Assembly: GCA_900551655.1 (NCBI GenBank)
Contig: URWM01000018.1
Coordinates: forward strand, 1 to 12,765
DNA from: an uncultured Collinsella sp.
Lineage (GTDB): Bacteria; Actinomycetota; Coriobacteriia; Coriobacteriales; Coriobacteriaceae
Direction: 5' to 3'
Length of the DNA stretch: 12,765 bases
This document shows positions 6,411 to 12,723 of the stretch, in pieces. The translations under genes and the position numbers were made by a program. Within the stretch, counting starts at the first letter, position 1; every line of letters starts with the position of its first letter. The notes beneath the pieces were generated by a model that was not told the origin of the DNA, searched no databases, and worked only from the letters and a program-made list of their open reading frames with translations.

Positions 6411-7397
6411 CTAGTCCCCCGAGGCCTGGTTGCGGCCGGTGGCGTAGTCGATCTGCACGTGCAGCTGTAGGTTGTAGCAATATACGTGGAAGCAGAGGGT
6501 CTTGCCGTGGTCTTCGACCGATTGCGCCTCAAGGCGCACGCCACGGCAGACAAGTTCCTCTTCGTTGTACATGGGCGTGACGCGGTAGAGCACATGGTTG
6601 CCCGTGTCGTGGATGTAGTTGAGAATCTGCTCTTCAAACGGTAGCATGCCCGTCTCGTTGAGATAGCGCGTGCCGGTGAGGAGATTCTTACGGTTGGCGT
6701 TTTCGCCGCAGAGCGACCAGGCGATAAGGTGGCAGCGGTTGTAGAGGCTCTGGCCCGGAATAAAGTCGTAGCGCTGCTGATGCCATCCGGCGGGGTGGAT
6801 ACGCGAGATGTCGCCGCGCTTGCCCTGTCCGAGCGACTCGGGGCCTACGCAGGCGAGCGCCTTGCGAGTGCGGCCCAGGCTGTCGAGCTTGGAGAATTTC
6901 TTAAAGCAGCCTTCTTCGGTGGCACGCTCATACTCGTCAAGCGTGAACGACGGCGTGCCGAGCGGGTGCGTGCTGTCGGCGCGAAGGGCGATGTAGGGGT
7001 TGCCGGCGTAGTCGGGAATGCTGCTGAGATAAACACCGCGGGCGCGGTTGAGGTCGGGGTTTTCCACCTCGTCGATGGGGGTGGCGGCGCTGTCCGCGGA
7101 GGCAACGTTGCCGTTGGTGTTGGTCGCGGTGGATTCGGAGCCATCGCCAGAGTTTTGGCTATTTTGAGAGTCCGAGGAGCTCGCTGTTCCCGATTCGAGC
7201 CGGGCAACCAGGTCTGCCTCGTCGTCGGTGCGGCTGGGACTTTCGTTTTGTTTTTCGGCCAGAGCTGCCGCCTGCTCATCGCTTTGCGGCGACAGCAGCT
7301 TGGGGGCTCCGTCGAGCGACCCTGTGAACAGCGCAAACCCCAGCACCACGGCGGTGCCGATGGAAAGTACTTGCTTGTAGGCGGACTTGCGCGACAT
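6411..7397 (-). CDS. DNA/RNA non-specific endonuclease, membrane-anchored or secreted (EndA/NucA-like)
   Basis: Extracytoplasmic nuclease of the beta-beta-alpha-metal DNA/RNA non-specific endonuclease family, 328 aa. A short positive N-terminus and hydrophobic segment 10-25 form a signal peptide or signal anchor. A disordered acidic Ser/Asn/Thr-rich linker follows (about 38-110), then the nuclease domain (about 115-320). The core motif reads NRCHLIAW (220-227), with H223 as the predicted general base; the family's usual form is DRGH. N235 or N238 in ENANRKNLLTGTRYLN is the likely Mg2+ ligand. Cys residues at 164, 183, 222, 230, 284, 302 and 307 could form disulfides outside the cell. The ATG at 7397 has AGGAG upstream, buried in a strong hairpin. 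It lies 119 bp downstream of the LacI gene on the same strand with no clear terminator between, so read-through is possible. Function could be nutrient scavenging, DNA uptake or defence. Confidence 0.88.
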   Translation of the reverse strand: MSRKSAYKQVLSIGTAVVLGFALFTGSLDGAPKLLSPQSDEQAAALAEKQNESPSRTDDEADLVARLESGTASSSDSQNSQNSGDGSESTATNTNGNVASADSAATPIDEVENPDLNRARGVYLSSIPDYAGNPYIALRADSTHPLGTPSFTLDEYERATEEGCFKKFSKLDSLGRTRKALACVGPESLGQGKRGDISRIHPAGWHQQRYDFIPGQSLYNRCHLIAWSLCGENANRKNLLTGTRYLNETGMLPFEEQILNYIHDTGNHVLYRVTPMYNEEELVCRGVRLEAQSVEDHGKTLCFHVYCYNLQLHVQIDYATGRNQASGD

Positions 7398-7399
7398 TG

Positions 7400-7446
7400 C
7401 GGCTCCTGGCTAGATGGTTGGGAATCTACCAGTCTAGCAGGAGCCG
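7400..7446 (-). promoter_or_regulatory. Hairpin sequestering the nuclease ribosome-binding site
   Basis: On the minus strand, the 47 nt directly before the nuclease ATG fold into 18 paired bases (9+5+4) with two single-nt bulges (7409 and 7432) and a 9-nt loop (7419-7427). The Shine-Dalgarno AGGAG lies wholly in the 3' arm, opposite CTCCT, and the stem ends 2 nt before the start codon. Translation should be low unless the stem opens. A ligand, temperature, a protein, an sRNA or ribosome traffic could open it. Confidence 0.7.
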
Positions 7447-7516
7447 GCAGGGGCCGTTCTATCGAACAAATACTCAAGATTTGGGATAGGCGTTACTGAT
7501 TCATTTATCCCGCGGT

Positions 7517-8527
7517 CTAGATCGAGGTGGAGTCGAGCCAGTTGAGCTTGCACTCGAGAATGCGCTGCTCGCCGGGTTCGCTGCTACCGTCAAGTAGGGC
7601 GAGCAGCATTTCGGCTGCTTCGCGACCTTCCTGGTCGACGGGCTCGATGATGGTGGAGACGGTTGGCGTGGTGAGGTTGGTCCAGTCTTCGCAGTTGAGT
7701 CCCAAAAGGCCGATTTGCTGTGGGAGCAGATGGACCATGGGCTGAAGCGCCTTGTAGACGCGCGGAAGTGCCCATTGGTTTTGCACGAAGATGAGCGTGC
7801 GCTTGGCGGGGTTGAACTTGTATTTAAAGTATTCGGTGAGCTCGTTGATTGACGGCTTGTTGTGATCGATGGGGATGGCTTTGTAGAGCTGTCCATTCGC
7901 GGCTAGCGCCTCGGCATATCCCTGGAAACGCTCCATGCGGGTGCGCATTTCGGTCATGTTGGCGGCGATGGAAAAGAAATCTTCGTAGCCGGCATCGAGA
8001 AGCGCCTGCGTGGCGTTGTACACGCCGTCGTAGAGGTTGGTTTTAATCCAGCTGGTGCCCGGGCTATAGATGGCAGCGTCGAAGAAGACGACCGGCTTGC
8101 CGGCGCGCCTAATGCGGTCGTGGACGGCTTTGAAATTTGCCGTGGGTTGGATGATAAAGCCATCGACGCCCAGCGAGAGCATCTTGTCGACGTACATGAG
8201 CTCGGTCTCGGGGTTAAAGTTGCTCGTGCAAACGACCGTCTGGTAGCCCGCGGGGAGCATGACCTGCTCCATGCCATTGAGAACGAGCCCCGCCCATTTG
8301 TTGGTGTTATCCAAAATGATGATGGCGATGACGTGGGTTTGTTTGCCGGTGAGCGTTTGCGCCTGGGCATTGGGAACGTATCCGAGTTCCTTAATGACGC
8401 GCGCGATTTTGTTCTGCGTCTTTTCGCTAAGTTTTTCTCGTTTGTCGTTGAGGTAATACGAGACGCTTGCCGTCGAGGTTCCCGCCTCTCGAGCGACGTC
8501 TGCGATCGTAACGCGCTGTTTTGCCAC
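7517..8527 (-). CDS. LacI/GalR-family transcriptional regulator
   Basis: Cytoplasmic sugar-responsive DNA-binding repressor, 336 aa, typical length. The helix-turn-helix is VTIADVAREAGTSTASVSYYLND (about 6-28), followed by the hinge LGYVPNAQAQTLTGK (48-62). The usual hinge Arg of LacI-family xAR(S/A)L is Gln here. The effector-binding periplasmic-binding-like domain spans 65-330. The start is called at GTG 8527, because GGAAGGAG sits 5 nt upstream and the protein then begins MAKQRVTIADVA, as family members do. An in-frame ATG at 8563 would add 12 residues and lacks such a site. It is divergent from the PTS operon across 415 bp that contain operator-like palindromes, so it most likely represses that operon and responds to its sugar or sugar phosphate. 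It may be co-transcribed with the nuclease gene downstream. Confidence 0.92.
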   Translation of the reverse strand: MAKQRVTIADVAREAGTSTASVSYYLNDKREKLSEKTQNKIARVIKELGYVPNAQAQTLTGKQTHVIAIIILDNTNKWAGLVLNGMEQVMLPAGYQTVVCTSNFNPETELMYVDKMLSLGVDGFIIQPTANFKAVHDRIRRAGKPVVFFDAAIYSPGTSWIKTNLYDGVYNATQALLDAGYEDFFSIAANMTEMRTRMERFQGYAEALAANGQLYKAIPIDHNKPSINELTEYFKYKFNPAKRTLIFVQNQWALPRVYKALQPMVHLLPQQIGLLGLNCEDWTNLTTPTVSTIIEPVDQEGREAAEMLLALLDGSSEPGEQRILECKLNWLDSTSI

Positions 8528-8717
8528 AGCGACTCCTTCCGACAGATGAGCATTTTCCAACATGATGACTTTGAGTCTTGGTGAGGGATACGCTTTGGTG
8601 AGCGACCCTTTCCTTTCATATGAGTATGCAACAAATGCGGTATACGGGTGGGGTCGAAATTTGTGACCGGCATGCGCATCTGCCGTCTACCGAGAAAATC
8701 AAATACTTCTTGACTTT

Positions 8718-8768
8718 TGAAATCGAAGGCAAAATCGCAGGATTCATTTTTGGTTAAACGCGTAACTA
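8718..8768. promoter_or_regulatory. Upstream operator-like sites in the lacI-PTS intergenic region
   Basis: TGAAATCGAAGGCA (8718-8731) fits 12 of 14 positions of the Firmicutes cre consensus but is weakly palindromic. TGGTTAAACGCGTAACTA (8751-8768) has outer hexamers that are inverted with one mismatch. A related half, GGTAAACGCG, recurs inverted at 8795-8804. These are plausible LacI-family sites in the 415-bp divergent region. No good promoter for the LacI gene was found there. Confidence 0.35.
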
Positions 8769-8812
8769 AATCGCATAACCAACGCTCTGACCTGCGCGTT
8801 TACCGAAATAAG

Positions 8813-8842
8813 CTGGCATTAAGAAAAACGAGCACCTATATT
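8813..8842 (+). promoter_or_regulatory. Predicted promoter of the PTS operon
   Basis: CTGGCA (8813-8818, 4 of 6) and TATATT (8837-8842, 5 of 6) are separated by 18 bp. The predicted start near 8849 leaves a leader of about 94 nt before the PTS gene. The 16-bp palindrome at 8844-8859 covers the predicted start, the position expected for a repressor that blocks initiation. Confidence 0.45.
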
Positions 8843-8843
8843 G

Positions 8844-8859
8844 GTCTTGTCGAAAAGAC
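8844..8859. promoter_or_regulatory. Candidate LacI-family operator
   Basis: GTCTTGTCGAAAAGAC is a 16-bp palindrome centred on CG with one mismatched pair. CG-centred palindromes of this size are typical of LacI/GalR operators. It begins 2 bp after the -10 element and covers the predicted transcription start, opposite the LacI gene. That the LacI protein at 7517-8527 binds it is inferred. Confidence 0.5.
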
Positions 8860-8942
8860 AGCAAGTCCAAACGGCAGGGGATGCTCCGGAGGCCTCCGCA
8901 AACGGTGTCTTGCGCACGCAACTCTATGAAAAGAGGGAAGCA

Positions 8943-10415
8943 ATGAAGATCGTAGGCGTTGCCGCCTGTACCGTGGGTATCGCCCACACGTATATGGCCC
9001 AGAAGGCGATTCAGGATGAATGCGCCGCCCGTGGCATCGAGTGCAAGGTCGAGGCTCAGGGTGGCCTGGGTATCGAGAACGAGCTGACGCAGGAAGACGT
9101 GGATTCTGCCGACCTGGTCCTGGAGTCCGTCGACGTGGGTGTTGAGAACGAGGATCGTTTTGAGCAGAAGATGGCCGAGGGTAAGTTCCTGAAGGTCGGC
9201 ACATCGGATGTAATCGCCGATCCGGTAAAGATCATCGACCAGGCCGTTGAGATCATCAAGGCGACGGGTGGCGCCGCTGACGCGCCCAAGGCCGAGGCCA
9301 AGGCAGAGAAGAAGGCCGTCTCCGCTGCCCCGCAGGCCCCGACACCGGCGTCCAAGCAGTCTATCTTTGCCGATCCGGGTAAGACGCTGCTCAATGCATT
9401 CAATACCGGCGTTTCCTATTTTATCCCCATTGTCGTTATCGGTGGCGTGTTCCTCGCCTTCTCGTTGGCATCCGGTACTGCTGGTGCTAGCGGTATGGAG
9501 GTCACCAACCCGTTGATGGTGAGCCTTAACACCATCGGCATGGCCGGCATCTCTATGATGATTCCGGTGCTTGCGGCATACATCGCCTATTCGATGGCCG
9601 GCAAGCCCGCACTTGCCCCTGGCTTCGTTCTGGGCTACTTGGTTAACAACGCCGTCGTCACCCCGAGTGGCAACAGCGTTTCGACCGGCTTCTTGGGCGC
9701 CATGATCATGGCTGTCATCTGCGGTTACTTTGTCCGTTGGATGAAGACCTGGAAGGTCAACAACACCATCCAGACCATCATGCCCATCCTGATCATCCCG
9801 ATTCTGACCTCGCTCGTCCTGGGCATGGCCTACATCTACATCCTGGCCACGCCGCTTGGCTTTGTGATGGATTGGCTCACCAGCGTGCTCGGCAGCCTGC
9901 AGGGTGGCTCCGCCGTCGTCCTGGGCCTGGTTATTGGTGTTATGACCGCCTTCGATATGGGTGGCCCCATCAACAAGACCGCTTCGACCTTTACCATGGC
10001 CATCATGGCCTCCGGCATCTACGGCCCCAACGGTATGTTCCGCGTCGCCGTCGCCATTCCCCCGATCGCCTGTGGCCTCGCTGCACTCATCGCCAAGAAC
10101 AAGTTCGATGACGCCGACCGTCAGATGGGCATCTCCGCGCTGTTCATGGGCTGCATCGGCATTACCGAGGGCGCTATTCCCTTCGCGGTCAAGGATCTTG
10201 GCCACACCCTGCCCGGCATCTGCATCGGCTCTGCCGTGGGTGCGGCGCTCGCCGCCTTCCAGGGTATCGACTGTTACGTCCCGCACGGTGGCTTTATCGT
10301 CGCCCTTGCCACGAACAATGTCGCGCTGTTCTGCCTGGACATCGTGATCGGCTCCGTGGTCGCCGCTGCAATCCTGATTGCCATGAAGCCCACGCTCGAT
10401 AAGCAGGCCAAGTAA
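8943..10415 (+). CDS. PTS fructose-family transporter subunit EIIBC
   Basis: Membrane sugar transporter that phosphorylates its substrate during uptake, 490 aa. EIIB domain, 1-105: the phospho-accepting cysteine is C9 in VGVAACTVGIAHT, where fructose EIIB usually reads TACPTGIAHT, so the flanking Thr and Pro are altered but Cys and GIAHT remain. An Ala/Lys/Pro linker (109-138) leads to EIIC (140-485), with about nine hydrophobic segments and the conserved GGPINK (340-345) and GITEGAIPF (406-414). No EIIA domain is fused or present in the window, so EIIA must be supplied elsewhere. The ATG at 8943 follows AGAGGGAAG; the frame stays open upstream but begins inside the promoter. It is first in an operon with a GatZ-like protein and a transaldolase, divergent from a LacI regulator. 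The substrate may be fructose, tagatose, mannose or a related sugar; sequence alone does not decide. Confidence 0.92.
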   Translation: MKIVGVAACTVGIAHTYMAQKAIQDECAARGIECKVEAQGGLGIENELTQEDVDSADLVLESVDVGVENEDRFEQKMAEGKFLKVGTSDVIADPVKIIDQAVEIIKATGGAADAPKAEAKAEKKAVSAAPQAPTPASKQSIFADPGKTLLNAFNTGVSYFIPIVVIGGVFLAFSLASGTAGASGMEVTNPLMVSLNTIGMAGISMMIPVLAAYIAYSMAGKPALAPGFVLGYLVNNAVVTPSGNSVSTGFLGAMIMAVICGYFVRWMKTWKVNNTIQTIMPILIIPILTSLVLGMAYIYILATPLGFVMDWLTSVLGSLQGGSAVVLGLVIGVMTAFDMGGPINKTASTFTMAIMASGIYGPNGMFRVAVAIPPIACGLAALIAKNKFDDADRQMGISALFMGCIGITEGAIPFAVKDLGHTLPGICIGSAVGAALAAFQGIDCYVPHGGFIVALATNNVALFCLDIVIGSVVAAAILIAMKPTLDKQAK

Positions 10416-10429
10416 ACCTTTAAGGACTC

Positions 10430-10489
10430 CGGTTGTGCGGAGAGATGGATTTGACTCCGCACAACCGCCCCTACACAACAAAATCCATC
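10430..10489 (+). promoter_or_regulatory. Intercistronic stem-loop and possible H-type pseudoknot before the GatZ-like gene
   Basis: CGGTTGTGCGGAG (10430-10442) pairs perfectly with CTCCGCACAACCG (10455-10467), a 13-bp stem with a 12-nt loop. Nine loop bases, GATGGATTT (10444-10452), are exactly complementary to AAATCCATC (10481-10489), which would close a pseudoknot. No T run follows, so it is not a standard terminator. It sits 14 bp after the PTS stop and about 70 nt before the next start codon. It may stabilise an mRNA end, be a processing site, or act as a regulatory RNA. Confidence 0.65.
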
Positions 10490-10559
10490 CGTACTGATAG
10501 GGCCCGCATCTGGGTCCCAGGGAACTTTTGTCAAAAATCCTCTGGAGAAGGAGAACAAA

Positions 10560-11834
10560 ATGTCCAACCTCACCATCCGCCAGGCCGTTCAGGGTATGCT
10601 CAAGCTGCAGGACAGCGGCGATCACGCAACCATGGTCGGCATTGGCCCCATGAGCCCCAACCTGATTCAGGCCGTGTTCGAGCTTGCCAAGGACGAGGAT
10701 TTCCCGCCCATGTTTATCGCTAGCCGCAACCAGGTCGATATGGACGAGATGGGCGCCGGCTACGTTAACGGTTGGGACCAGACGCGCTTTGCCGCCGACA
10801 TCAAGAAGGTTGCCGACGAGGTGGGTTACACCGGTCCGTACTACCTGTGCCGCGATCACGGCGGTCCGTGGCAGCGCGACGAGGAGCGTAACGCCCACCT
10901 GCCCGAGGACGAGGCCATGGAGCTCGCCCGCAAGTCCTTCGTCGCCGATATGGAGGCAGGCTTTGACCTGCTGATGGTCGACCCCACCAAGGACCCCTAT
11001 CAGATCGGCAAGGTTATTCCGCTCGACGTGGTGCTTCGCCGCACGATCGATCTTATCGACTACCTCGAGCAGTACCGTCGCGAGCATAACCTGCCCGAGG
11101 TTGCCTATGAGGTCGGTACCGAGGAGACCAATGGCGGCCTGACCTCCACCGACAAGTACGAGGAGTTCATTTCTCAGCTGCAGCCCGAGCTCGAAAAGCG
11201 CGGCTGCCCCATGCCCACCTTTATCGTCGGCCAGACCGGTACGCTCACCCGTTGGACCGAGCAGGTCGGTCATTACAACTTTAAGAATGCCCGCGAGCTC
11301 GCCGACATGGCCAAGCGCTACGGCGTGGGCCTGAAGGAGCACAACGCCGACTACCTGGACGACGCGACGCTGCTCGAGCACATCCCGGCACACGTGACCG
11401 CTTCCAATGTTGCCCCTCAGTACGGCACCGAGGAGACCCGCGCTTACCTCAGGCTCTGCGCTACCGAGCAGATTCTGGTCGACAACGGCCTGTGCGACGA
11501 TCCCTCCGACCTGTATCACACGCTGCTGGTCAAGGCTATCAAGACCGAGCGCTGGCGCAAGTGGATGACCGGCGATGACGTTAACCTGCAAGTTGACGAC
11601 ATTCTGGCCGACGACGAGCTCAGCCTGAAGATTCTGGATGTCTCCGGCCACTACGCCTTCAACGATCCCGAGGTCAAGGAGCAGGTCGAGAAGCTCTACC
11701 GCAACCTCGCCGCTCAGGACATCGACGGCAAGCGCTTTGTGATCGAGCACATCAAGCGCCCGATCAAGCAGTACGTCGTCGGCCTTAACCTCAAGGGCGT
11801 CACGAGCCGCATCGAGAAGGCTCTCGAGGACTAA
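10560..11834 (+). CDS. GatZ/KbaZ-family protein (class II D-tagatose-bisphosphate aldolase non-catalytic subunit family; possible tagatose-6-P 4-epimerase)
   Basis: Cytoplasmic TIM-barrel protein of the GatZ/KbaZ family (PF08013-type), 424 aa, about the usual length. Family marks are ASRNQVD (54-60), the D99-H100 pair in CRDHGGPW (97-104), MVDPTKD (139-145), EVGTEETNGG (184-193), H261 in GLKEHNADYL and VAPQYGTEE (284-292). In enterobacteria GatZ/KbaZ is the stabilising partner of the catalytic GatY/KbaY aldolase. No such partner and no tagatose-6-P kinase are seen here. Other family members are known to interconvert tagatose-6-P and fructose-6-P by C4 epimerisation, so a catalytic role in a kinase-free ketohexose route is a sound alternative. 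AAGGAG (10548-10553) precedes the ATG by 6 nt. It is second in the operon, 144 bp after the PTS gene and 125 bp before the transaldolase, with strong RNA structures on both sides. Confidence 0.85.
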   Translation: MSNLTIRQAVQGMLKLQDSGDHATMVGIGPMSPNLIQAVFELAKDEDFPPMFIASRNQVDMDEMGAGYVNGWDQTRFAADIKKVADEVGYTGPYYLCRDHGGPWQRDEERNAHLPEDEAMELARKSFVADMEAGFDLLMVDPTKDPYQIGKVIPLDVVLRRTIDLIDYLEQYRREHNLPEVAYEVGTEETNGGLTSTDKYEEFISQLQPELEKRGCPMPTFIVGQTGTLTRWTEQVGHYNFKNARELADMAKRYGVGLKEHNADYLDDATLLEHIPAHVTASNVAPQYGTEETRAYLRLCATEQILVDNGLCDDPSDLYHTLLVKAIKTERWRKWMTGDDVNLQVDDILADDELSLKILDVSGHYAFNDPEVKEQVEKLYRNLAAQDIDGKRFVIEHIKRPIKQYVVGLNLKGVTSRIEKALED

Positions 11835-11853
11835 GTAGCTTTCCCTACACGAC

Positions 11854-11889
11854 GCCGGCCCCGGGGCATGTCCCAGCCGCGGGCCCGGC
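11854..11889 (+). promoter_or_regulatory. GC-rich hairpin after the GatZ-like gene
   Basis: GCCGGCCCCG (11854-11863) pairs with CGGGCCCGGC (11880-11889), 10 positions with one C-C mismatch and a 16-nt loop. It begins 20 bp after the stop codon and is followed directly by a second hairpin with a T run. Together they form a tandem structure in the intercistronic gap. Confidence 0.5.
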
Positions 11890-11927
11890 ACATAGGACAA
11901 AGGGACATCCCCTTTGTCCTATGTTTT
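11890..11927 (+). terminator. Intrinsic terminator-like hairpin inside the sugar operon
   Basis: ACATAGGACAAAGGG (11890-11904) pairs perfectly with CCCTTTGTCCTATGT (11910-11924), a 15-bp stem with a 5-nt loop, followed by TTTT (11924-11927) and, after GAG, another TTTT. It lies between the GatZ-like and transaldolase genes. It may attenuate the distal genes or separate two transcripts. No clear promoter was seen between it and the transaldolase start, which favours partial read-through. Confidence 0.75.
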
Positions 11928-11959
11928 GAGTTTTGGATTCCTTAGAAGGAGTTTGCACC

Positions 11960-12643
11960 ATGAAGTTCTTTATCGATACCGCCAACCTTGACGAGATCGC
12001 TGAGGCCAAGAGCTGGGGTTGCCTGGCCGGTGTTACCACCAATCCGTCTCTGTACGCCAAGACCGGCGGTAAGCTCGCCGACTTTGAGCCCCATATGCTC
12101 AAGATTGCCGAGCTCTGCGAGGGTCTGCCCGTGTCTGCCGAGTCTACCGCCACCACGGCCGAGGGCATGATTGAGGAGGGGAAGCGCCTTGCCGCCCTCG
12201 CCCCCAACATTGTGGTCAAGCTTCCCGTCTGCGAGGCCGGCCTCGCCGCCTGCCGCGCGCTGGCCGATGCAGGCGTGCGTGTCAACATGACGCTCGTCTT
12301 CTCGCCGACGCAGGCCCTTATGGCCGCCAACGCCGGTGCACGCTACATCAGCCCGTTTGTCGGCCGCTTCGATGACATCGCCGAGGACGGTATCTCGCAG
12401 CTCGACAACGTTGTGACCTGCATCAAGAACTATGACTGGACCGGCAAGAACGTCGACGACACCGTTGAGATCATCACCGCTTCGGTCCGCACGCCCAACC
12501 ACGTGACCCAGGCGGCTCTTCTTGGTGCCGATATTGCGACCGTCCCCATGGCCGCCCTCAAGAAGTGCCTGCATCACCCGCTGACCGACCAGGGCCTTGC
12601 CTCGTTCGAGGCTGACTGGCAGAAGGTCGTCGCTCAGGCTTAA
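11960..12643 (+). CDS. Transaldolase, small TalC/MipB (FSA-like) subfamily
   Basis: Cytoplasmic class I aldolase-fold enzyme, 227 aa, matching the short transaldolase/F6P-aldolase subfamily. It would transfer a dihydroxyacetone unit between sugar phosphates (fructose-6-P and erythrose-4-P to sedoheptulose-7-P and GAP). Motifs: FIDTANLDEI with D6, GVTTNPSL with T26/N28, the Schiff-base lysine K87 in IVVKLPV, NMTLVFSPTQALMAANAGA (109-127), SPFVGRFDDI (131-140), and the C-terminal HPLTDQGLASFEADW. F133 matches transaldolase B Phe178, while E. coli F6P aldolase has Tyr131 at this place, so transaldolase activity is favoured. The ATG at 11960 follows AGAAGGAG (11944-11951). It is third in the sugar operon, after a terminator-like hairpin, and would link the imported sugar to the pentose-phosphate pathway. 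Confidence 0.92.
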   Translation: MKFFIDTANLDEIAEAKSWGCLAGVTTNPSLYAKTGGKLADFEPHMLKIAELCEGLPVSAESTATTAEGMIEEGKRLAALAPNIVVKLPVCEAGLAACRALADAGVRVNMTLVFSPTQALMAANAGARYISPFVGRFDDIAEDGISQLDNVVTCIKNYDWTGKNVDDTVEIITASVRTPNHVTQAALLGADIATVPMAALKKCLHHPLTDQGLASFEADWQKVVAQA

Positions 12644-12654
12644 CGAGTGGATTG

Positions 12655-12690
12655 CCCCGGCATCGCGTCATCCGGTGCCGGGGTTGTTCT
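12655..12690 (+). terminator. Intrinsic terminator after the transaldolase
   Basis: CCCCGGCATC (12655-12664) pairs with GGTGCCGGGG (12674-12683), 10 bp with one G-U pair and a 9-nt loop, followed by the T-rich TTGTTCT. It begins 12 bp after the stop. The next gene starts only 17 bp beyond, so it may be partial rather than a full operon end. Confidence 0.65.
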
Positions 12691-12706
12691 CAAGAGAGGA
12701 ATTCGT

Positions 12707-12723
12707 ATGACCAACCAGGAGCT
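12707..12723 (+). CDS. Start of an unidentified gene, truncated by the adapter
   Basis: ATG at 12707 follows AGAGAGGA (12693-12700) at normal spacing, and the frame reads MTNQE plus a partial codon before the adapter begins at 12724. Its position on the same strand behind the transaldolase suggests another sugar-operon gene, but five residues cannot identify it. Confidence 0.5.

Noticed and set aside
7466..7482. CAAAT...ATTTG inverted repeat downstream of the LacI gene as terminator
   Set aside because: Five-bp arms with a 7-nt gap and no T run are too weak to call.
8841..8942. Upstream extension of the PTS gene to an earlier start
   Set aside because: The extension begins in the -10 and operator region. 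The ATG at 8943 has a ribosome-binding site and the expected EIIB N-terminus.
10430..10559. T-box or known riboswitch before the GatZ-like gene
   Set aside because: No T-box or other riboswitch consensus was recognised. CTGGGTCCCAG (10510-10520) is a palindrome but with a single-base centre, too tight for an RNA hairpin.
8766..11900. 1044-aa minus-strand open frame
   Set aside because: It runs antisense across two clear genes, their intercistronic hairpins and the PTS promoter region. Its Asp/His/Gly-rich composition is typical of a reversed GC-rich gene.
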